Part shown: in pieces, positions 27,105 to 34,165 of the stretch | Layout: each line of letters begins with the position of its first letter | Numbering within the stretch: the first letter of the stretch is position 1 | Assembly (NCBI GenBank): GCA_037720595.1 | Contig: JBBJLW010000005.1 | Location: 87,491-151,490, forward strand | Origin: Gaiellasilicea sp037720595 | GTDB lineage: Bacteria > Actinomycetota > Thermoleophilia > Gaiellales > Gaiellaceae | DNA: 64,000 bases | Direction: 5' to 3' | Translations under genes and position numbers: made by a program | The notes under the pieces: model-generated | Database searches by the model: none | Told to the model about the DNA's origin: nothing | The model's input: the letters and a program-made list of their open reading frames with translations, nothing else

Positions 27105-27345
27105 GGGGCGACCCCTTGCGGCCCGAGGTTCTTCGGTACGGCGACCTTCTCGGCATGGTTCGCCTACCCGGCGCCCGCACAGGCAACGCGCTGTCCGGGC
27201 GCGAGGCCTTCCACACACCGACGACATCGATCCCGAACGCCTGACAGCCGGAAGCAGACAGGATGCGGACGGCCAGTTGTCCCACGCCCGGACCCGACGC
27301 GGACGACGACGCCTGCCGACGAGTAGCCCATCGGCGCAAGCGCGT
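27105..27345 (-). pseudogene. Scrambled remnant of a second bi-domain oxidoreductase
   Basis: Three blocks of the dehydrogenase-like domain lie close together on the minus strand in different frames. From high to low coordinate they are LAPMGYSSAGVVVRVG, then VGQLAVRILSASGCQAFGID, then VEGLAPGQRVACAGAG-stop-ANHAEKVAVPKNLG. In an intact protein (compare the gene at 20075) the second block comes after the third, so the fragment is internally rearranged as well as frameshifted. It is related to but clearly different from the intact copy, so it is not a recent duplicate. Confidence 0.65.
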
Positions 27346-27575
27346 TCAGCCACGAGGCGCGAGCGGATCTCGCGCCGATCCCAGAGGCGTCCGAGGTCCT
27401 AGACCCACTCGAAGTAGGACACGGTCACGCCGCCCGCGTTCGTGAGGACGTCGGGCAGCACGGGGATGCCGCGCCCGGCGAGGATCGCGTCGGCCTCGAC
27501 CGAGGTGGGCCCGTTCGCTCCCTGGCGATCAGCGTCGACTGGATCCGGCCCGCGTTCTGCGCAATCCCTTTGACG
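27346..27575 (-). pseudogene. Glutamate dehydrogenase, C-terminal remnant
   Basis: The minus strand encodes IAQNAGRIQSTLIA, a frame change, then ANGPTSVEADAILAGRGIPV and LPDVLTNAGGVTVSYFEWV, a stop where CAG is expected, then DLGRLWDRREIRSRL. These are consecutive blocks of the C-terminal NAD-binding domain of Glu/Leu/Phe/Val dehydrogenases. A frameshift and an in-frame stop show it is dead. It is directly fused to the helicase remnant upstream and the oxidoreductase remnant downstream. Confidence 0.75.
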
Positions 27576-28130
27576 TCTGCTATTGACGAAGAGGATGAAG
27601 TCCTCATAGGGATCGCCAGGCGCACCAGAGGCAAGCAGCGCTCTCCTCGCCTGCCGCAGCGTCTCCGTATGTTCGTCGTACTCGTCGCGCTCGGTCGGAG
27701 CGAACGCGACCGGCATGAGCGCGACCCGGAACGGCGCCACAACGCCCTCGCCAACTGCGTCCGCGTAGCCGTACGAGAAGACGACTCCGCCGAAGTACGG
27801 GTCGAGCACGTCTTCGTGGCCGCCGTCATCGCGCGCGTAGATCGCTGTAAGTCCGAGCCGGCGCTCAAACCGCTCCTCGAGCGCCAACCGGAACTGTTCG
27901 CTGGCGTAGCGGTGGCACTCGTCGGCGATCAAGAGGCCTCGCCTGCGCGAAGGACACCGATCCGCGCATTAGGCATCTGCCGTTCAAGAGCTGCCACCCA
28001 CTGCTCGAGCAGTGGGTGCGTCGGAACGACCACAGCGACCTTCCCGTCCTCGGTCAGGTGTCGCTCGACCGCCGCGAGCGCACCGCGAACCTGCCCTTCC
28101 GGGTCGGCGGCAAGACGTACGAGCTCCCGG
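27576..28130 (-). pseudogene. DEAD/DEAH-box (superfamily 2) helicase remnant
   Basis: The segment near 27930 reads MIADECHRYASEQFRLALEE, the DECH Walker B of SF2 helicases, continuing RRLGLTAIYARDD (motif III region) and DPYFGGVVFSYGYADAVGEG. In another frame just upstream is KVAVVVPTHPLLEQWVAALE, the motif Ia region. The stretch between is deleted, and both the Walker A motif and the C-terminal helicase domain are absent. Helicases of this type occur in restriction/defence islands and elsewhere; nothing here decides which. Confidence 0.72.
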
Positions 28131-29444
28131 TGACGTTCTACTTCTTCGATGCGGCCGGACGGGCGGCAGCAGACTCGGACACCGTGGGCGACAAGAAGAA
28201 CTTCGTTGCCCACGGACACACCCTGATGTTCACGTCGAACGGCCAGGCGCACCACCACTGGACGCCACTCGAGTTCCGCGACCGCACGAAGCTGAACAAG
28301 ATCGCGAAGCACGTGCTCGTGATTGTGGCAGATCCGCTGCCGATCGCCGTGCGGACTGACTTCTTCACGGCCGACCGCTCAGGCGTGCGCGCGAGCGAGG
28401 AGACGCTGAGGCTGGAGTCCAGCGTGGCGGAGTTCCTCGCGGGATGGGACGAGCTCCGCGAGATCAACAGCGACCTCGTGCTGGAGTCGATCAACTCCTC
28501 TCGGAGCGGACGGCCGACACTTGAAGTTTCGCGGCAAATCAGGAGGGCGATCGCTGCACGTGATCACGGGTTCTCGCTACGCGGAACGAGCCCCGGTGGG
28601 CCGTTCGGCGCGGAGCAACTAAAGAAGATGCCGCCGAAGCCGCCGGCCGTGCTCCACGCGGATCCAACGGTACTCCGCGGGCCGGAGTGCATGACGGCTG
28701 TGTCTGGCTCGTCGAAGACGGTCCGTTACGTGCTGGATGCGAGAGACGAATTCATCGTCAGCGGCCGCGGCCGTCTCACGGTGCGGTGCACCCACCCCGA
28801 GATAGGAGACGAGGACATCGCTGTCGGGCCGCTGCACAACGGGAGGATCCGTGTGATCGTGACCGTGCCGGCGGAGGCCGAACTGGGCGAGTTTCGGCTG
28901 ATTGCTGGCGTCTACGGTTGGGAGCGCGCCTCAGGCGGTCTCGGGCGCGACCTCGAGTGCCAGACTGACTTTCAAGTCGTGGCAGAGCCCGTAAAGCGGC
29001 CGCCGGCGCAGCAGAATGGGAAGAAGAACGCTAAATCCTCCGATGGGCCGCAGGATCGCGTTGCTTTGGCGCGGCTCGGAGGAGTCCGGGTTCACTCCGA
29101 TCGTCCCCGGAAAGGTCGAGGAGGTCGCCGCTCGGCTGCTCGCGAACGAATCGGAGTACGCGGAGCTCGCCGAGCTCGGAGACGCGCCAGTGCTCACGAT
29201 CTACTTGAACCACGACTACGCGCCGCTGAAGCACTACATGGGCGTGCGACAGAGGGAGCTCGTTTCCGGATCTCCCGCACAGGATCGCTATGCGGTCGAC
29301 CTTGGCGTGGCGATGCTCGTGTTGCACCAAGAGCGCGAGTCACGGGTGAGCAAGGGCGAGAGGGTGGACGAGGCCCTCTTGGAGACCGCCAGGCACCCGG
29401 CGGCGCAGGGAGCGCTAGCATCCTTCCGTAGTTCGACGAGCTAG
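28085..29444 (+). pseudogene. C-terminal part of a large unknown protein, frameshifted
   Basis: An unrecognised protein. The frame ending at 29431 looks coding from about GKTYELPVTFYFFDAAGR to VVAEPVKRPPAQQNGKKN, and includes VAHGHTLMFTSNGQ, LNKIAKHVLVIVADPLPIAV and RTDFFTADRSGVRASE. Near 29040 the coding sense moves to another frame (IALLWRGSEESGFTPIVPGK ... NHDYAPLKHYMGVRQREL ... DRYAVDLGVAMLVL), which stops at 29444. The beginning overlaps the antisense helicase remnant and has no clear start, so it seems truncated at the 5' end and broken by one frameshift. The family cannot be named from sequence alone. Confidence 0.55.
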
Positions 29445-29639
29445 TGAAACAGGCGGCCGGCGGCCTGTGAGGGAAGAACCGGTCTTTTTTGTGGAAGGTG
29501 CCGGTGGTGTGTCCTCGTACGCCGCCGCTGCGTGTGCCTGACTTGAGTAAACGTAGACGAGAACACCGGCGACAGCTGGCGGATATTGATCTTTGTACAC
29601 CTCTCAAATCCGCTCTTGAAACCGACTTGCTTTCCCGGC

Positions 29640-30550
29640 GATGGTCGCGGGACAGTGGCGGTCACCCGCGAGGGGATCCCGGTCCGGGTCTCGGTCTGGC
29701 CGGGCAACACCAACGACCAGACGGTGATCGAGCAGGTCAAGGACGATCTGCGCGGCTGGCGGCTGGGCCGCTGCGTCTGGGTCGTCGACCGCGGCTTCTC
29801 CTCGGATGCGAATCTGCGCTACCTGACCCGAGGCGGCGGCCACTGGATCGCCGGCGAGCGGATCCGCGACGGCTCCCCCGACGCCCAGGCGGCGCTCGCT
29901 CGTCCCGGCCGCTACCAGAGCGCGCGCGCGCAACCCGCGCGTCAAGGACGTCCGCCTCGGCGACAGCGACCACTAGAAGCGGTTCGTGGTCTGCCACAAC
30001 CCGGCCGAGGCCGCCCCTGAGAAGGCCGAGCGCGACGCCCAGCTCGCCCGGCTTGAGGCTGAGCTCGCGCGGATCGAAGCGAGCCGCCGCAAGGCGAAGA
30101 CGGCCAAAGCCAGGGTGGCGCACACGCGCGCCGAGTGCGCGCGCGACCACCCGACCCTCTCCCGCTACCTGCGCCAGACCGCCAGCGGCCGGCTCCAGGT
30201 CGACCGGCGCAAGCTCACGGCCGAGGAGCGCCTCGACGGCAAGTACCTGCTCTCCTCCTCCGACCCCGACCTCTCCGCCGAGGAGATCGCGCTTCGGCTA
30301 CAAGAACCTGCGCGAAGCAGAACGCTCCTTCCGCGACCTGAAGACGACCCTCGAGCTCCGGCCCGTCTTCCACCGGCTCGAGCGGCGCATCCGCGCCCAC
30401 GTCGTCGTCTGCTGGCTCGCCCTGCTCCTGATCCGGATCGCCGAACGCAGACCACACAGCCGACCGACGCCCAGCGCTCAATCCTCGCCGCGCTCGACGT
30501 CGAGCTGCCGCCCCGCATCACCGCGCTCGAACCAGCCAGACCCGGCCTCC
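29640..30550 (+). pseudogene. IS1634-type (IS4 superfamily) transposase, decayed
   Basis: Recognisable blocks run left to right: AVTREGIPVRVSVWPGNTND, QVKDDLRGWRLGRCVWVVDR (DDE Asp region), a frame change, RVKDVRLGDSDH-stop-KRFVVCHNPAEA, the coiled-coil AQLARLEAELARIEASRRKA, LDGKYLLSSSDPDLSAEEIA, a frame change, YKNLREAERSFRDLKTTLEL (catalytic Glu region), IRAHVVVCWLALLLIRIAER, then TDAQRSILAALDVELPPRI. The N-terminal third is missing. At least two frameshifts and one stop make it non-functional. Confidence 0.8.
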
Positions 30551-30957
30551 ACACGTGCCGCCGGCGTAGGCACACGGCACCCAACCCCTCCCGACGGCAA
30601 AACTCCCTTCTCACGGGCACTTTCAGCGCAACCGGGTGCCCCTCAACTGCGGAAGTCGGGTGCTTGCCGCCGCGGAAGACCGCGAGCAAACGGAGGGCTT
30701 GAGTGCGGCAAACATCTCCCGGCCGACAGCCCCGAGACGCTCCTTTGGCATGCGCCCACCACCGCCAAGTGAACCAGGGTTGCTTGACCGCGTTGCGAAG
30801 CGGATCTTGGACAGAAAATTGTCACTGCACTAGGTCGGCCGTCGCGACTGAGGGACGGCCGTCGCGTGCACGAGATGGCCCTAATAGCCGCACGCGGTGC
30901 CTCTCACAAGGGGCTTGCCAAGCCGCGAGGAAAGGAAATGCGCTTTTGGCTACAAGC
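30551..30957. other. Gene-free stretch downstream of the decayed transposase
   Basis: No gene is supported. The only structure noted is a short direct repeat CGGCCGTCGCG at about 30838 and 30856. The right part leads into three hairpins. Confidence 0.5.
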
Positions 30958-31047
30958 GGAGAGCAGGCGAGACAGGATCGCCTCGCCTGCTCTCCTCCGC
31001 CGAGGCGCCAGCCTCGGCGGAGGCATCGGCGGGCTAGCCGCCGATGC
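30958..31047. terminator. Three consecutive perfect hairpins after the minus-strand lyase-like gene
   Basis: Stem 1: 14 bp, GGAGAGCAGGCGAG (30958-30971) with 30982-30995. Stem 2: 13 bp, CCTCCGCCGAGGC (30994-31006) with 31011-31023 and a GCCA loop. Stem 3: 10 bp, GCATCGGCGG (31023-31032) with 31038-31047, which includes the last codons and stop of the gene. None is followed by a T-run, so intrinsic termination is not certain. The stacked stems would at least block 3' degradation and separate the gene from the remnant region. Confidence 0.65.
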
Positions 31048-32497
31048 TGGTGACCGTCGGGCCCGTGACGACTCCGTCGATGTAGAGCGTGTCCGTGTCG
31101 GAGCGGCTAGGCCCGCGATATAGCCCCACTTCGTGACCAACGCCGGGAGTCGTTCCTGTGACGGTGGTAGTGATGGTCGGCACCTGGCCCGAGTACTGGC
31201 CGATTCCATCTACCCACCATTCTGCGAGGCCCGTCGACGACGTCGTGCCAAACTTGAGGTGAACGACGATGTCGTACCAGTGGTTGTACTTAAGCCGGAT
31301 TCGCTGCCCGGTTCCGTCCGTCTGGTAGACGTACGTGAACGTCTGTCCCGAGACGTCACCGCCAACCGGGCGAAACATGAGCACAGGAACACCGCCGGTG
31401 TCAGGATGCACGCCGACAACCGTCGAGTAGCCCGCGCCGGGCGCGGAGTGCCACGATTGGATTGTGTCCCAGCCGCCCAGAGGACTCAGCGTGAACTTTC
31501 CAGGGTACGCAGCGTTGGTGCCGTCGGGGAAAAGGACTCGCATCCGGAACCACGTGTCGGAGCCGTTCTGCAGCCACGGTAGCTGGTAGCTGTTACTTCC
31601 ATCTCCTTCCCAGAGCATCGAGCCGTCGCCCGTAGTCGAGGTGCTCTGCTGGTTCGTCACGTTAACACGACTTCCGCAGCTCGCGGTGCCGCTTCCCCAG
31701 ACGACGAATCCCGACGGCGCTGCATTGAGCCAAGCATCGTGGAAATCTGTCCACTGCGAAAGACTGCACGTGTCGAAGTCCCCAACGAAGGAGGGCGATG
31801 ACGAGCCGGTCGTCGTTGTCGTGGGCGTCGTTGTCGTGGGCGTTGTTGTCGTGGGCGTTGTTGTCGTGGGCGTTGTTGTCGTGGGCGTTGTTGTCGTGGG
31901 CGTTGTTGTCGTGGGCGTTGTTGTCGTGGGCGTTGTTGTCGTGGGCGTTGTTGTCGTGGGCGTTGTTGTCGTGGGCGTTGTTGTCGTGGGCGTTGTTGTC
32001 GTGGGCGTTGTTGTCGTGGGCGTTGTTGTCGTGGGCGTTGTTGTCGTGGGCGTTGTTGTCGTGGGCGTTGTTGTCGTGGGCGTTGTGGTGAGCGGAGCCG
32101 ATATTGGCGGCGCTGCCACACCGCGCGTCGGGTCGGAGCTCGCCGTAGCGGAACCGTTCTTGTTCGATGCAATCACGGCGACGACAATCCTGGAACCGAC
32201 GTCCGCCGCGGTAAGACCGTACGTACTCGCCGTCCCAGACGTTACGGCTGCGCACGCCGATCCTCCCGCGTCGCACCTGAACCATAGGAACGAGAAGGTC
32301 GAAGCCGGACCGCTCCAAGCACCTGCATTTGCGGTGAGGGTCTGCCCCTGCGTGACATCTCCGGTGATCGACGGAGGGGTGGTGTTCGTGGGGACCACCT
32401 GCCCCGGCGGTACGCGGCCGTTGGCGGCGGCGGTTGTCGCGGCCATTACAGCGGCGATGACAACAAAGACAAAAGCGGCGTGGCGGTATTTCTTCAT
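31034..32497 (-). CDS. Secreted Ig-like/lyase- or lectin-fold protein with Thr-Pro linker
   Basis: A 487-residue secreted protein with a signal peptide (MKKYRHAAFVFVVIAAVMAA), then one Ig-like repeat (PPSITGDVTQGQTLTANAGA ... WFRCDAGGSACAAV ... TAADVGSRIVVAVIASNKNG). A linker of about eighteen TTTTP-type units follows, then a C-terminal jelly-roll domain (DFDTCSLSQWTDF, SYQLPWLQNGSDTWFRMRVL, YPGKFTLSPLGGWDTIQSWH, YNHWYDIVVHLKFG, GLAEWWVDG). The C-terminal domain resembles heparin-lyase-I/concanavalin-like lyases of the polysaccharide lyase type, though catalytic residues are not assigned. The ATG at 32497 is chosen for the signal peptide. It is a paralogue of the gene at 34166. Confidence 0.85.
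   Translation of the reverse strand: MKKYRHAAFVFVVIAAVMAATTAAANGRVPPGQVVPTNTTPPSITGDVTQGQTLTANAGAWSGPASTFSFLWFRCDAGGSACAAVTSGTASTYGLTAADVGSRIVVAVIASNKNGSATASSDPTRGVAAPPISAPLTTTPTTTTPTTTTPTTTTPTTTTPTTTTPTTTTPTTTTPTTTTPTTTTPTTTTPTTTTPTTTTPTTTTPTTTTPTTTTPTTTTPTTTTPTTTTTGSSSPSFVGDFDTCSLSQWTDFHDAWLNAAPSGFVVWGSGTASCGSRVNVTNQQSTSTTGDGSMLWEGDGSNSYQLPWLQNGSDTWFRMRVLFPDGTNAAYPGKFTLSPLGGWDTIQSWHSAPGAGYSTVVGVHPDTGGVPVLMFRPVGGDVSGQTFTYVYQTDGTGQRIRLKYNHWYDIVVHLKFGTTSSTGLAEWWVDGIGQYSGQVPTITTTVTGTTPGVGHEVGLYRGPSRSDTDTLYIDGVVTGPTVTSIGG
31818..32087. repeat. 15-bp tandem repeat, 18 units, encoding the Thr-Pro linker
   Basis: The plus-strand unit GTCGTGGGCGTTGTT is repeated 18 times in 270 bp. The first unit has C for T at one position and the last ends TG; the others look identical. 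On the coding strand it reads as Thr-Thr-Thr-Thr-Pro. Such uniformity implies recent expansion by slippage. Confidence 0.95.
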
Positions 32498-32878
32498 GTC
32501 GGCGTAATCGACCGCCCGGGGAAACCTCGCTCCCCCCAAAGAGGGATCTTCGACGAAGGTTCACGTGCAAGCCGCTTGAGAGCTACGTTCTCGAGCTACG
32601 ACCGTGGGCTGGGTTTTCGTCCTGTCGGCCGCCTGTCGCCGCTACGCCCGGCGCCTGGATTGGACGGTCTTCACTCGATCGCCGTTCGTCCTCCGCTCCG
32701 CGTGGGTTCGTCGCAGAATCGCGGTGTTACTCCGGGCCCCGCCGACCGAGTGGGCAGTCCGGGAAAGTGTAATCGGCGCCTGGTCGACGGCTAGGGCGCG
32801 AACAAGTCTGGATCGCTCGCCGCTATCCCACTCGTTATAAACGCATCGCAGGCCAGCGGCGCCGCACCCGCTCGACCG
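32498..32878. other. Leader/promoter region of the lyase-like gene
   Basis: No gene is supported on either strand. It should contain the promoter and 5' leader of the minus-strand gene. On that strand a GATCCCTCTTTGGGGGGAGC segment (32530-32549) and a following GCGAGGTTTCC resemble the leader upstream of the paralogue at 34166. A possible regulatory role is only a guess. Confidence 0.4.
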
Positions 32879-33784
32879 CTAGACTTCGCTTGCTGCTGAT
32901 CCAGGCCTTAGGGCATCGACGTACAAATGCCACCCGATCCGACGCTCGAGACGACGGGCCGCCGGTATCGCAGCCAGCTGTTCGCCTTTCGGATAGAGCC
33001 GCAGGTTCAGGTAGCGAACAGTCGTCGTCACTTCCTGGAAACCGGCAGAGATGAAGAGCTTCTCGGCCTGGTGTCGCGTATACACCTTCGAGAGTGGATT
33101 GCCTGGACCGTCCGTGTTGTTAGAAAGGAAAAGGCTCGAGTCCGTCAGGTAGCGACGCCCGTGCACGCTGAGGAGCTGCCGGTGTCCGGCGAGCAGATCG
33201 CCGTCCTTGCGCATGACCCGAGCAAGCAAGGCTGGCGCTCCAGGAACCGCCAGCGCCGTGGCGAGGGCGCGACGCACGGTGAGGATATTGAAAAAGTAGT
33301 TGAGCGAGCGACGGTGGTAGACCATGATGAGCGCTCTTCCACCTGGGCGAAGAACCCGATAGAACTCGGCGACGGCCTTCTCGGTGTCCAGAATGTGATG
33401 GATGACGCCGTGCGACCAGACGAGGTCGAAGGTTTCGTCCGGGAAGGGCAGCTCAGTGGCAGCGCCTGCCACGAATCGACCTTCGAGCCCTTCAGCTTCG
33501 AAGCGGCGGCGGGCGAGATCGAGCGCGACGTCCGTCTGGTCGAAACCGGTGTATCGAGCACCGGCTTGTGCGAAGCGAGCCCCATCGGTAGCAACTCCGC
33601 ATCCAACGTCGAGAACGTCTTTGCCACCCCAATCACCAAAGTGTGCCAACTCCAGGATGTGGGGCTCTAGGCGATAGCGGTGCTCGTCGACGTCGCGGAA
33701 GAACCGCTCTGATCCGGGTTCTGCGTCGGTGAAACGGAACCCCGGCTGACTTACGCTCCAAAATGCAGATGTGTTAGTGGACAC
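32879..33784 (-). CDS. Class I SAM-dependent methyltransferase
   Basis: A 301-residue methyltransferase. Motif I is VLDVGCGVATDGARFAQAGA, motif II is YTGFDQTDVALDLARRRF, then ATELPFPDETFDLVWSHGVI-HHI and FYRVLRPGGRALIMVYH. The C-terminal part is helix-rich (VYTRHQAEKLFISAGFQEV). The GTG at 33784 is chosen because family similarity begins at FWSVSQPGFRFTDAEPGSER; an ATG at 33847 would add 21 unlikely residues. Substrate unknown. It lies between the two lyase-like paralogues, so glycan O-methylation is possible. Confidence 0.85.
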   Translation of the reverse strand: MSTNTSAFWSVSQPGFRFTDAEPGSERFFRDVDEHRYRLEPHILELAHFGDWGGKDVLDVGCGVATDGARFAQAGARYTGFDQTDVALDLARRRFEAEGLEGRFVAGAATELPFPDETFDLVWSHGVIHHILDTEKAVAEFYRVLRPGGRALIMVYHRRSLNYFFNILTVRRALATALAVPGAPALLARVMRKDGDLLAGHRQLLSVHGRRYLTDSSLFLSNNTDGPGNPLSKVYTRHQAEKLFISAGFQEVTTTVRYLNLRLYPKGEQLAAIPAARRLERRIGWHLYVDALRPGSAASEV

Positions 33785-34165
33785 ATCGGGGATTGTACTA
33801 TGGCGACAACCTTGCGGTGCCTCGGTGGCGAGAGTGTCTAATGCCATCGAGTTCGATCCGCACCGACGGACGGAAGTACCTTGGTCTATGAGCCTCTCCA
33901 AGCGGTTTCAGGTTGAGCCGATCTGTTCGCAGCGAGTCGTTCTTTTGACTAGTTCGTTCTAAAGGCAAACTACATTTCGGCGGTTCCGCCCGCGGCCAAA
34001 GAGGGCCGACGTTGAACGGGATAGAGGTCTTCTCGAGGCGATCGGCGTTGCGCCCCTCGCCCCCCCACAACCGTAAGTTGCGCGCGAGTCAAGTGCCTGA
34101 TCGGATCTAGGACTCCCCCATTCGGGGGATCAGGCGAGACCTAGGTTCTCCCGACCCATAGAGGC
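33785..34165. other. Divergent intergenic region with structured leader
   Basis: No gene is supported. It must hold divergent promoters for the methyltransferase (-) and the lyase-like gene (+). Close to the latter, GCCTGATC (34093-34100) pairs with GATCAGGC (34126-34133), enclosing a CCCCC-attc-GGGGG hairpin (34113-34126). The two alternatives share a base and could be mutually exclusive folds. Confidence 0.45.
34093..34133 (+). promoter_or_regulatory. Nested hairpin in the 5' leader of the second lyase-like gene
   Basis: The outer stem GCCTGATC/GATCAGGC and inner stem CCCCC/GGGGG lie 33 bp before the GTG start. The element may be a 5'-UTR control structure or only a stabilising hairpin; no known riboswitch class is recognised. 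Confidence 0.35.

Noticed and set aside
26521..27339. A single 272-residue minus-strand protein
   Set aside because: Only a short stretch resembles a dehydrogenase; the rest is antisense to the intact methyltransferase.
28016..29431. An intact 471-residue protein
   Set aside because: The first ~23 residues are antisense to the helicase remnant, and after ~29040 the coding sense continues in another frame.
31818..32087. CRISPR-like array
   Set aside because: The 15-bp units are directly adjacent without spacers and encode a Thr-Pro linker.
31641..32507. Plus-strand open frame with a long VVVVG repeat opposite the lyase-like gene
   Set aside because: It is the antisense of the TTTTP repeat; no start signal or family features, and the minus-strand protein has a signal peptide and recognisable domains.
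32498..32878. Cyclic-di-GMP (GEMM) riboswitch upstream of the lyase-like gene
   Set aside because: I looked for the conserved GACGCAAAGC and tetraloop-receptor pattern and did not find it.
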